Of a stretch of 64,000 nt of DNA, positions 9,778 through 18,211 are shown one piece after another. Position 1 is the stretch's first letter, and each line of letters begins with the position of its first letter. The stretch is from Elusimicrobia bacterium GWA2_61_42 (GTDB taxonomy: Bacteria > Elusimicrobiota > Elusimicrobia > Elusimicrobiales > UBA9959): positions 62,001-126,000 of the forward strand of contig MGTU01000029.1 in the NCBI GenBank assembly GCA_001799615.1, written 5' to 3'. The notes beneath the pieces were generated by a model, which searched no databases, was not told the origin of the DNA, and saw only the letters and a program-made list of their open reading frames with translations. The translations under genes and the position numbers were made by a program.

Positions 9778-10653
9778 ATGGAAAAAGTTTATATTTACGC
9801 GCTCGCGGCCAACCTGGTTTTCGCCATCGGCGTGCAGTTCTTCACGCATTACGCCCGGCGCATCTCCAGCGTCTGGGTAAATTGTTTCAAGGCCGCGGTG
9901 GCGTCCGTTCTGTTCCTGGCCACCGTCCTGGCGCAGGGCGGCTTTCACCAGATAGACCCGCTGTTCGCCGGCCTGTTCTTCCTGTCGGGGATGGTGGGCC
10001 TGGGCATCGCCGATCTTTGCCTTATCAAAGCCTTTTCACTGATGGGGCCCGGCCGCACCATGCTGATCTTCGGCTTCCAGCCGCTGATCATCGGCCTGCT
10101 CAGCTACTTCGCTTTCGGCCAGGCCGTGAATACGCGCCAGCTCGCGGCCGTGTTCTTCTTTATCGCCTGCCTTTTTATCTTTTCCCTGGAATCCTTCAAG
10201 AAGCACGGGCATTGGAACACCCGGGCCAGCCTGTTCGCGCTGGCCGGCGTGGTGATGGACGGCATAGGGGTGATCATAACCAGGTTCGCTTTCAACGCCA
10301 ATACGGGCATAGGTACCACGGAAGGGAATTTTTACCGCGCGGTGGGCGCGCTGCTGCTGTTCGGGGTCATGTCGAAGGTGCGGCCTTTCCAGTTTTTCGA
10401 GAAACTGCGCGCGCTCAGCCGGCGGAGCCTGCTGTGGCTGACGGTGGGTAGTTTCGCGGGGACCTATCTTTCACTGATGTTCTACCTGACCGCCGTGCGC
10501 TACGCCGGGGCGCTGGCCGCCGTGGCCGGCATAGGCATAACCGGCACGCTGTTCTCCTCCGCTTTCGAATGCGCCTACGAAAGAAAGCTGCCGTCGGCTT
10601 ACCTGCTGGCCGCTTTCGTCTTTTTCTTCGCCGGCATGGCTTTCCTGTTCTAG
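9778..10653 (+). CDS. EamA/DMT-family transporter
   Basis: 291 aa; about ten hydrophobic segments, DMT-like composition. Confidence 0.8.
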   Translation: MEKVYIYALAANLVFAIGVQFFTHYARRISSVWVNCFKAAVASVLFLATVLAQGGFHQIDPLFAGLFFLSGMVGLGIADLCLIKAFSLMGPGRTMLIFGFQPLIIGLLSYFAFGQAVNTRQLAAVFFFIACLFIFSLESFKKHGHWNTRASLFALAGVVMDGIGVIITRFAFNANTGIGTTEGNFYRAVGALLLFGVMSKVRPFQFFEKLRALSRRSLLWLTVGSFAGTYLSLMFYLTAVRYAGALAAVAGIGITGTLFSSAFECAYERKLPSAYLLAAFVFFFAGMAFLF

Positions 10654-10715
10654 CGGCCCGCCGGGATAAAAGCGCGTTTATTTTGTTATCATAAGGGTTC
10701 GGCACGGAGGTCTCC

Positions 10716-11294
10716 ATGGACGTAAAAGAAGCTATCGAAAAACGGCGCTCTTACCGGGCGCTGGGACCGGCTGAAATAACGGACCAAACGCTCAAAGAGC
10801 TGGCCACCGCCGCGCAGCTGTCGGCCTCGTGTTTTAACAACCAGCCGTGGAAACTGGTTTTCGCCAGGTCAAAGGACTCCCTGGCAAAAATTCACGACTG
10901 TCTGAGCAAGGGCAACGATTGGGCGAAGCGGGCCCCCCTGATAATAGCGGCTTTCGCTAAAAAAGAGAACGACTGCGTTATAAAGGAAAGGGAATATTAT
11001 TTATTCGACCTGGGCATGGCGGTTTCCGCCCTGCAGCTGCGCGCTACAGAGCTGGGGCTGGTGGCCCATCCCATCGCCGGCTTCGACAATGAGAAAGTCC
11101 GGCTGGCGCTGGGCGTGCCGGAGGATAACCTGGTGCTTACCCTGCTGATCGTGGGCAAGAAAACGGACGACCTGGCCGCCCTGACCCCGCAGCAGGCCGC
11201 CATGGAAGAAAGCCGGCCGCCGCGGCTGCCGCTCGAGAACATTTTCAGCGTGGACGCTTACGACGAAAAACTTGCCGTAAAACCGGCGCATTAA
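10716..11294 (+). CDS. Nitroreductase family protein
   Basis: 192 aa; [28 protein letters not shown]. Confidence 0.88.
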   Translation: MDVKEAIEKRRSYRALGPAEITDQTLKELATAAQLSASCFNNQPWKLVFARSKDSLAKIHDCLSKGNDWAKRAPLIIAAFAKKENDCVIKEREYYLFDLGMAVSALQLRATELGLVAHPIAGFDNEKVRLALGVPEDNLVLTLLIVGKKTDDLAALTPQQAAMEESRPPRLPLENIFSVDAYDEKLAVKPAH

Positions 11295-11310
11295 TACAAG
11301 GAGAGAGACC

Positions 11311-11655
11311 ATGGAAGAAATTACTCTTAAATCGGGCCTGAAATATATCGATATCGAAGTGGGGCAGGGCCCCGCGGCCGTCAGCGGCAAGGAAGTTACC
11401 GTGCATTATACCGGCACCTTCCCCAACGGCAAGAAGTTCGACAGTTCGGTGGACCGCGACGAGCCCTTCGCCTTTAAGCTGGGCGCGGGCCAGGTGATAA
11501 AGGGCTGGGACGAGGGCGTGGCCGGCATGCGTATCGGAGGCAAGCGCAAACTTGTCATCCCGTCGGAGCTGGGTTACGGCAAACGCGGCGCTGGCAGCGT
11601 TATCCCGCCCGACTCGGTGCTGCATTTCGAAGTGGAGCTGCTGGGCGTAGAATAA
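11311..11655 (+). CDS. FKBP-type peptidyl-prolyl cis-trans isomerase
   Basis: 114 aa; [48 protein letters not shown]. Confidence 0.95.
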   Translation: MEEITLKSGLKYIDIEVGQGPAAVSGKEVTVHYTGTFPNGKKFDSSVDRDEPFAFKLGAGQVIKGWDEGVAGMRIGGKRKLVIPSELGYGKRGAGSVIPPDSVLHFEVELLGVE

Positions 11656-11668
11656 GCACGGCGCGCCA

Positions 11669-11703
11669 TAAAAAAACCGCCGGGACAGCCCGGCGGTTTT
11701 TAT
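11669..11703. terminator. Intrinsic terminator
   Basis: aaaaaaCCGCCGGGacagCCCGGCGGttttta. Confidence 0.8.
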
Positions 11704-11717
11704 TTATAAGTTAAGGC

Positions 11718-12539
11718 TCAGTAAGGTTTTTTTAAAAGGTCAGGGCGCAGTACCGTCACTTTACCGTTCTTCTGGTAGCTGACCACCGTCACCGGGACGT
11801 CTATGGCGCTCCGCAGGCCGCCTTCGCGCTCTATCTGGCCGAAGGTAAAAGCCATGCCCCCGGGCATAACGCCGGTCCGTTTCCATTTCAGGTACTCGTC
11901 GACTATCCATTTCTTGACGTTCAGCGGGCACGGGAATAAATAATTCCCCGGGGCCAGGTAAAGCGCGCCCATGGCCGGGTCCACCGTAAAATCCACGTAG
12001 TCGGAATCGGGCCTGAGCCCCATCCAGAGCTGTCCCGCCGGGAAATCAGGGGTGGTGAAAAATACGCCGTGCAGGTCCTGGTAATAGTCCGCCCGGTGCG
12101 ACTCGGGGACAATGTAAGGCCGGGGCCCGGCTTTCATGAGGCCGCTGTTCACTATCAAATCCACCACGGGGACCCCGTCCACCTGGGCGTTGGAGGTCCA
12201 GTGGCGCAGGATGCCGGTCTGCGCCGGCTTAACCAGCTTTACCGAAGCGGGCGCTCCCCAGTAATAATACTGGTCCTGCCCGTCCATGCCGCCGTTGACG
12301 AAATTCACCTGCGTCAGCCCCGCGGAGGCCATGGCCGCCAGGCGTTTGGCGTGCGCGGCGGTGTAGGCCACGGCTTCGCCGGCCGCGCGGGCTTCAGGAG
12401 CGGCTAAGGGGATAGTGAGCTCCGCGGGCAGGCCCGCGTTAAGCGCTGAACTCTCCAGGGCGTTATAGGCGGTGCCGGCTTGGGCGGCGGGGGAGAACAA
12501 CAACAGCAGGGCGAAAAGTCGGGCGGAGAGTCTTTGCAT
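11718..12539 (-). CDS. Secreted hypothetical protein
   Basis: 273 aa; N-terminal signal peptide LFALLLLFSPAAQAG. Confidence 0.6.
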   Translation of the reverse strand: MQRLSARLFALLLLFSPAAQAGTAYNALESSALNAGLPAELTIPLAAPEARAAGEAVAYTAAHAKRLAAMASAGLTQVNFVNGGMDGQDQYYYWGAPASVKLVKPAQTGILRHWTSNAQVDGVPVVDLIVNSGLMKAGPRPYIVPESHRADYYQDLHGVFFTTPDFPAGQLWMGLRPDSDYVDFTVDPAMGALYLAPGNYLFPCPLNVKKWIVDEYLKWKRTGVMPGGMAFTFGQIEREGGLRSAIDVPVTVVSYQKNGKVTVLRPDLLKKPY

Positions 12540-12550
12540 GTTTTCCTTGT

Positions 12551-13804
12551 TCAGTCGGCGGCTTTTACCTGGTCCAGCGGCGAGCCTTCGAATTTATTGC
12601 CTATGGCGTCCAGCGTTTTCTCCAGGGCCGCGGGGTTCTTGCCGTAGATAGCCAGCAGCTTGCCCACAAGTTCGCGTGAATAGGCGTTGCGCGGCAGCCA
12701 GACTTCTTTGAGGATGTTATAGGCGTTGGATTGGGAATGCGGCGAAGAAAGCAGTTCCACCTCGATGCTCTGGTTGGCCTGGTCGCGGAAGCTTTCCAGC
12801 TGGTGGTAGTAAGCCCGCAGCACCGGGTTGGGGCTTTTGGCCATGGGGCCCCAGTCCGACACCAGGTTCTCCAGCAGCCGCTCGGTGAAGTAACCCAGCT
12901 CTTTCGCCAGGGCCCAGCGGGGGGCCTGTTTCTCGACGTGCCCGGCCAGGAACAGGATCGTCTCCACCTTGGCCTGCTCGTCCGCGCTGGCCTGGCCGAA
13001 AGCGTATTGCGCTCCCGTAGGGCGCCAGGCCGCCCGCTTGCGTATAGGTTCCGAGCTGTTGAAAGGGCTGCCGCTGTCGAAAGGCCCGGGTTTCCACTCG
13101 AAAGGCTCCGGCTCGTAGGCTTTTTCGAGCTGCGTTATGCGGTAAAGATGCTGCTTTAAATAGCTTTTCTTGTGGAAGATCAGGCCGCCGCCCAGGTAAT
13201 AGACGCCGTGGTCCCCGTCGTTAAGCACCAGGATATCTCCCGGCTGCAGGGCGGAGGCGGGCACGCTTTTAAAATACATGGAAAGCCGCTGGTTAGCTTC
13301 CGGGTTGCCGACATGCCGCAGTTTATCAGGCGCCATCATGCCCGCCGCGATGAACGCTGCGTTGAAACAGTTGGGGCCGGCGAAGTTGGGTTCGCGGTTG
13401 AAGAGCGCCGCGGCGGCGGGGGGGAGGAACTGGTTGAGAGAAACCAGGGACGCGCCGGGATTTTTTGCCGCCAGGTCGAGCTCGGCCGGGGATACCGGCT
13501 GCAAAGGCAGGGCTTTAGCTCCGGCGGGCGCGCCGAAAGCAGAACGCAGGCGCGAAGAGAGCGTGTTGGCGTCCAGGCCGGGCTTCAGTACCGCCAGCAA
13601 ATTCTGGCCGCCGCCTATATGCGGCACCGCCACCTCTACGCCGTTGACGGTATAGACGGCGAATTTTTCCGCGGCCGGGGCCGGAGCGGGCAGCCGGAAC
13701 TCGGCGGGTTCCGGGACCTGGGCGGCGCTGATGCCGGGCAATTCGAAAGCGGCCAGGTTAGAGCAAAGCGTAAAAGGCAAAAGCAGAAGCAGGTTTTTGA
13801 CCAT
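12551..13804 (-). CDS. Secreted hypothetical protein with NlpC/P60-like Cys-His region
   Basis: 417 aa; signal peptide; GPNCFNAAFIAAGM...PGDILVLNDGDHGVYYLGGGLIFHK. Confidence 0.5.
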   Translation of the reverse strand: MVKNLLLLLPFTLCSNLAAFELPGISAAQVPEPAEFRLPAPAPAAEKFAVYTVNGVEVAVPHIGGGQNLLAVLKPGLDANTLSSRLRSAFGAPAGAKALPLQPVSPAELDLAAKNPGASLVSLNQFLPPAAAALFNREPNFAGPNCFNAAFIAAGMMAPDKLRHVGNPEANQRLSMYFKSVPASALQPGDILVLNDGDHGVYYLGGGLIFHKKSYLKQHLYRITQLEKAYEPEPFEWKPGPFDSGSPFNSSEPIRKRAAWRPTGAQYAFGQASADEQAKVETILFLAGHVEKQAPRWALAKELGYFTERLLENLVSDWGPMAKSPNPVLRAYYHQLESFRDQANQSIEVELLSSPHSQSNAYNILKEVWLPRNAYSRELVGKLLAIYGKNPAALEKTLDAIGNKFEGSPLDQVKAAD

Positions 13805-13916
13805 TACTTATAGTATAGGCCGGCCGACAGGCGCATATCAGTGCCATTGGGCCGTAAAAATACCGGGTCTAAAGGCCTACCTGTAAAGCCCCCTCAATTT
13901 TGAGTAAAATGTTGAG

Positions 13917-14552
13917 ATGCTTATAGAGTTAAATCCCGTAGAAGCCCGGGTGCTGGGCTCGCTGGTGGAGAAATCCCTGACCACCCGCGAACAGTACCCG
14001 CTCACTTTCAACGCCCTGCTCAATGCCTGCAACCAGAAGACCAGCCGCGAGCCGGTCATGACCCTGGACGTGGACGCGATGGGCAAGGCCGTGCAGTCCC
14101 TGGTAGAAAAGGGTTTTGTGGAGCGCATCCAGGCGCCCGGCGACCGCGTGCCCAAGTTCCGCCACGACATAGGCAAGCTGCTGGGCTCGGACGAACCCAA
14201 ACTGACGGGCGTAATGACCGTGCTGCTGCTGCGCGGGCCGCAGACCCCCGGCGAAATTAAAGGCCGCACGGACCGCCTCTGCGAATTTACGGGTACGGCC
14301 GAGGTGGAAGGGCTGCTGCAGGAACTTTGCGCCAGGGCGGAAAACCCCATAGTAGCCCGCCTGCCGCGCCAGGCCGGCCAGAAAGAAGTGCGCTACCAGC
14401 ACCTTTTCTCCGGCGCCGCCCCGGCCGCCGCCGCGGAGCCCGCAGCCGCGGTCCAGGCTTCCCCTGACCGCGTAGCGCAGTTGGAAAAAAGGGTGGAGAC
14501 CCTGGAGGCGCTGGTGGCGGGCCTTGAAGAGCGGCTCGGCAGGCCCGCGTAA
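13917..14552 (+). CDS. YceH family protein (UPF0502/DUF480)
   Basis: 211 aa; LNPVEARVLGSLVEKSLTTREQYPLTFNALLNACNQKTSREPV. Confidence 0.93.
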   Translation: MLIELNPVEARVLGSLVEKSLTTREQYPLTFNALLNACNQKTSREPVMTLDVDAMGKAVQSLVEKGFVERIQAPGDRVPKFRHDIGKLLGSDEPKLTGVMTVLLLRGPQTPGEIKGRTDRLCEFTGTAEVEGLLQELCARAENPIVARLPRQAGQKEVRYQHLFSGAAPAAAAEPAAAVQASPDRVAQLEKRVETLEALVAGLEERLGRPA

Positions 14553-14590
14553 GCCGGCCCTGAAAATTCGGTATTTCGTCAGGAGGATAT

Positions 14591-14836
14591 ATGGCTAACA
14601 GGTTCTACGCACCCGGTAAAGGTTCCCAGTATAAGGTGGAAGGCGCCAAGCCGGCCGGTTTTTTGGCCGGGTTCTGGCACGGCCTGATAGCGCCGATAAC
14701 TTTTATTTTCAGCCTTTTCTTCGACAATGTCTCCTCCTTTGAAACGGCCAATAACGGCAAGTTTTACGAGCTCGGCTTCCTGCTCGGAGTAGGGGCTTTC
14801 TCCTCGAGGCTGGCCCATCACAACCGCTGCTGGTAA
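14591..14836 (+). CDS. Small membrane protein, hypothetical
   Basis: 81 aa; ribosome-binding site aggagg upstream; hydrophobic segment. Confidence 0.55.
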   Translation: MANRFYAPGKGSQYKVEGAKPAGFLAGFWHGLIAPITFIFSLFFDNVSSFETANNGKFYELGFLLGVGAFSSRLAHHNRCW

Positions 14837-14880
14837 ACCGGGCCTGGGCGCGGCCTCCCCGTGTTTCCTGTAAGACTTCT

Positions 14881-15666
14881 ATGCTTAAACAACTGGTAAA
14901 AACTATCGGGATCCTGCTGCTGGCTGCGTGGCCGGCCTGCGCCGTTACCATAATGGAGCGGGAGATCTCCTGCCCCGTCTGCGGGCAGGCGTTCTATACC
15001 AGGCTGGACGTTGTGGAAACCCAGTCCGACATGCGCCTGGACCTCAAACCGGTGGGCGTGACTTCCGCGCCGTGGCGCTTGCCCGACTGCCCCAAGTGCG
15101 GGTTCGTGATCTATAAGATCTCCTTCCCCAAGGCGGAACTGGCCCGCTGCCGGGACATAACGGCTTCGGAAGAGTACCAAAAGGGCCTGAAGCGGGCCGC
15201 TTATTTCCGCGCCGGGCTGCTTTACGCCAAGCTCGGTAAGCCGGCTTTCAGCACCGCCAATATCTTCCTCAAGGCATCCTGGCAGGAGGAAAGCGACGCC
15301 GCCGCCCTGAAAGAGGACCTGGAGCTCAGCCTTAAATATTTTACGGCCCGCGCCGCGGACGAGACGGATAAAACCGAGGAATGGGAGAATTCCAAGCTGC
15401 TCATCGGCGAGCTGCTGCGCCGCCTGGGCCGGTTCGAAGAAGCCAGGGCGCATTTGACCGGGCTGAAGACCCTTAAAGGCTTTCAGAATAATTTTTTCGC
15501 CGAGATCGTGGAGTACGAGCTGAAACTCTGCGCCAAGGCCGACTTTGCCCCTCACACCATGGAGGACGTTCGGGACTCCAAAAAACCGCTGCTGGCCAGG
15601 GCCTGGATACAGACGAAAAAGTTCTTCGCCCGCCTGCCCGCCCTGTTTTCTAAAAGATCCGAGTAG
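14881..15666 (+). CDS. DUF2225-like protein
   Basis: 261 aa; REISCPVCGQAFYT...DCPKCGFVIY zinc-ribbon then helical repeat region. Confidence 0.7.
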   Translation: MLKQLVKTIGILLLAAWPACAVTIMEREISCPVCGQAFYTRLDVVETQSDMRLDLKPVGVTSAPWRLPDCPKCGFVIYKISFPKAELARCRDITASEEYQKGLKRAAYFRAGLLYAKLGKPAFSTANIFLKASWQEESDAAALKEDLELSLKYFTARAADETDKTEEWENSKLLIGELLRRLGRFEEARAHLTGLKTLKGFQNNFFAEIVEYELKLCAKADFAPHTMEDVRDSKKPLLARAWIQTKKFFARLPALFSKRSE

Positions 15667-15733
15667 CCCCGCTTACGCGCCCGCGCCGCCGCCCGAAGCC
15701 CGGGCGGCTTTCTTGTTTTCAGGCCCAGGGCCC

Positions 15734-15769
15734 TTGACAACTAGTTTAGAATACCCTAAACTACTATAC
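15734..15769 (+). promoter_or_regulatory. Promoter with palindromic operator for the ArsR-family regulator
   Basis: TTGACA (15734-15739), N17, TAAACT (15757-15762); perfect inverted repeat TAGTTTAG-N6-CTAAACTA at 15742-15763; ATG at 15770. Confidence 0.6.
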
Positions 15770-16072
15770 ATGAACAAAGCCATGCTTTCCAAAGCCGAGG
15801 GGATCGCCGGCATGCTTTCCTGCATTGCGCATCCCTCCCGTCTTATGATAATTTGTATGCTGGTAAAGAGGGAAATGTTCGTGCACGAGGTAGTGGAAAA
15901 ACTCGGCACGACCAAGGGGAACATCTCGCAGCACCTGCGCGTCCTTGCCGACCGCGGCCTTATCCAAAAGCGCCGCGACGGCAACCGCATCTTCTACAGC
16001 ATTAAAGACCCCAACCTGGCCGACTTAATAGCCAGGATAAAGAAGCTTTATTGCCCGAATTTCGATATTTAA
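15770..16072 (+). CDS. ArsR-family regulator, SqrR/BigR-like (candidate persulfide sensor)
   Basis: HPSRLMIICMLV...GNISQHLRVLADRGLIQKRRDGNRIFYSI...IKKLYC; two Cys in the positions typical of SqrR/BigR. Confidence 0.8.
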   Translation: MNKAMLSKAEGIAGMLSCIAHPSRLMIICMLVKREMFVHEVVEKLGTTKGNISQHLRVLADRGLIQKRRDGNRIFYSIKDPNLADLIARIKKLYCPNFDI

Positions 16073-16089
16073 GAACGGAGGTACTCATT

Positions 16090-16335
16090 ATGGACCTTAG
16101 CCAGATAAAAGCCGACAAAACCGTGGACGCCCGCTCGATGGCCTGCCCCGGCCCCCTGCTGGAAGCCAAAAAAGGCATAGCCGGCGTGCCCGTAGGCGGA
16201 GTGCTGGAGATCCAGTCCGGCGACAAAGGCAGCCGCGAAGACATCCCCGCCTGGTGCGGCAAGTCCGGCCACGAGTACCTGGGCGTGCTCGAGCACGACG
16301 GCTATGATTCTTTGTTCGTGACCCGCAAAAAATAA
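16090..16335 (+). CDS. TusA-family sulfur carrier protein
   Basis: DARSMACPGPLLEAKKGI (CPxP motif); start at ATG 16090 after RBS ggagg. Confidence 0.9.
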   Translation: MDLSQIKADKTVDARSMACPGPLLEAKKGIAGVPVGGVLEIQSGDKGSREDIPAWCGKSGHEYLGVLEHDGYDSLFVTRKK

Positions 16336-16547
16336 CTAATTAAAAGTCTTCGCCGCCAAATAACGGGAGGGGTGACGCACGGGACGGCTTTTTGGGCCGG
16401 CCGCGGAAGGTGAACGGCAGGCACGCTTCTCGCCTCCCTAGCAGGGGATGGGTGGAGCGGCCGGACCGGAAAGGCGTTCCGGGCGGCAGGACCCCGAACT
16501 TGCAGTGGCGGCGCGGCGACAGAGGTTCCCAAAAGGGTATTCGGCTC

Positions 16548-16925
16548 ATGCCTAAAAAAATACTTATTATTACCACTAACCATAGCTCCTATCCCGGCGC
16601 GGACGCCGTGGGGCAGGCCCGCATGGGTTACTCCGCCAATACCTATGTGATCCGCGTCCCCGACCCCGTCATGTTCCCCGAGGACTTCTACCTCAACGCC
16701 TACGATAAGGGCATAGCCGGCATCATCATCATGTCCTCCGGCTCCGACTGCCCTTATGAGGGCGCCTACGAGCGGCTCTCTAAGCGTGTCGCCCGCGTCT
16801 ACGAGAAGATGAGGGCCAGGGGCATAGCCGCCAACCGGCTCAAGCTCACCACCATCTGCACCGTCTGCCGCGCGGCCTTTCTTAAGGAAATCTCCGAAAT
16901 GGAAAAGGCGGTGGCCGCCATATGA
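16548..16925 (+). CDS. MvhD/FlpD-like hydrogenase iron-sulfur subunit family protein
   Basis: YPGADAVGQARMGYSANTYVIRV, YEGAYERLSKRVARVYEKMRARGIAANRLKLTTI; start set at ATG 16548. Confidence 0.7.
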   Translation: MPKKILIITTNHSSYPGADAVGQARMGYSANTYVIRVPDPVMFPEDFYLNAYDKGIAGIIIMSSGSDCPYEGAYERLSKRVARVYEKMRARGIAANRLKLTTICTVCRAAFLKEISEMEKAVAAI

Positions 16926-18211
16926 GAGAACTTGAAAAGATAGAGGTAGACACGCTGGTCGTCGGCTCCGGCATAGCCGGCCTGCAGGCCGCGCTCGACC
17001 TGGCCGACCAGGGCTACTCCGTGGCCATAGTCGAAAAAGCGCCCAGCATCGGCGGCAAGATGATCTCGCTGAGCAAAGTGTTCCCCACCCTGGACTGCGC
17101 CAGCTGCATCACCACGCCCCGCATGGCCTCCGTTTCCCATCACCCCCGCATCAAGACGCTGACCTACAGCACCGTGGACGCCATCAAGCGCGAGGGCAAA
17201 ACTTTTACCGCCTCCGTCACCCGCAAGCCCCGCTATATCGACGAGAAAGAGTGTATCTCCTGCAAGCGCTGCGAGGAAGTCTGCCCCGTCTACCTGCCCG
17301 ACGAGTACGAGCAGGGCCTGGGCGCCAAGAAAACCATCTCCATACCTTTTACAAACGCCATCCCGCAGCTGCCGGTTATGCATCCCGAGCACTGCATCCG
17401 CTGCGGCGCCTGCGCCCGCGCCTGCCCCAAGGACTGCATAGAGTTCCTGCAGGAGCCGGCCCCGGTGGAGATCAAGGCCAAGGCCGTCATACTCGCCACC
17501 GGCTACGAGACCACCCCTATGACCGCCAAGAAGCAGTACGGCCTGGGTAAACTGCCCAACGTTATTTCGCCCATGGCTGCCGAGCGCCTGCTGGCGCCGC
17601 ACGGCCCGTACGGCCGCGTGCTGCGGCCTTCCGACGGCATGGTGCCCGGTTCCATCGCCTACGTGCAGTGCGCCGGCTCGCGCGACAAGAGCATCGGCGT
17701 GCCGTACTGCTCCCGCGTCTGCTGTATGTACGCCATCAAGCAGGCCATCCTGTTGTCAGGCTCGCTGCCCATCGCCGACATCACCATCTACTACATGGAT
17801 ATTCGCGCCTTCGGTAAAGGCTACGAGCAGTTCTACAACAACGCCCGGGCCATGGGCATCAACTTCGTCAAAGCCAAGGTGGCCCGCATCACCGAGGACG
17901 AGAAGCACAACCCCATCCTGCGCATAGAGCGGCAGGAGGGGGATTCCGCGCCGGCCGAGGTGAAGCACGAACTCGTGGTGCTGTCCCAGGGCCTGCTGCC
18001 CGGCTGCGATGTGTCCAAGTTTAATCTGGGCGCGGGCTTGAACGACTTCGGCTTCGTGCAGCTTTCCGACGAGACCGTCTCCTCGGCCGTCACGGCCGGG
18101 GCGGGCGTGTTTGCCGCCGGCGTGGTAAAGGGCCCGCGCGACATCCCCGACTCGGTGGTGGACGCCGGCTCGGCCGCCATGGAAGCCGCCAGCTATATAA
18201 GGAAACTGTGA
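16922..18211 (+). CDS. HdrA/QmoA-like FAD and 4Fe-4S protein
   Basis: 429 aa; VVGSGIAGLQAALDLADQG, CISCKRCEEVCP, CIRCGACARACPKDC. Confidence 0.88.
   Translation: MRELEKIEVDTLVVGSGIAGLQAALDLADQGYSVAIVEKAPSIGGKMISLSKVFPTLDCASCITTPRMASVSHHPRIKTLTYSTVDAIKREGKTFTASVTRKPRYIDEKECISCKRCEEVCPVYLPDEYEQGLGAKKTISIPFTNAIPQLPVMHPEHCIRCGACARACPKDCIEFLQEPAPVEIKAKAVILATGYETTPMTAKKQYGLGKLPNVISPMAAERLLAPHGPYGRVLRPSDGMVPGSIAYVQCAGSRDKSIGVPYCSRVCCMYAIKQAILLSGSLPIADITIYYMDIRAFGKGYEQFYNNARAMGINFVKAKVARITEDEKHNPILRIERQEGDSAPAEVKHELVVLSQGLLPGCDVSKFNLGAGLNDFGFVQLSDETVSSAVTAGAGVFAAGVVKGPRDIPDSVVDAGSAAMEAASYIRKL

Noticed and set aside
16392-16925. 177-aa version of the MvhD-like ORF with a 52-aa N-terminal extension
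   Set aside because: Extension (MGRPRKVNGRH...) is low-complexity translation of the GC-rich intergenic region; conserved start fits ATG 16548.
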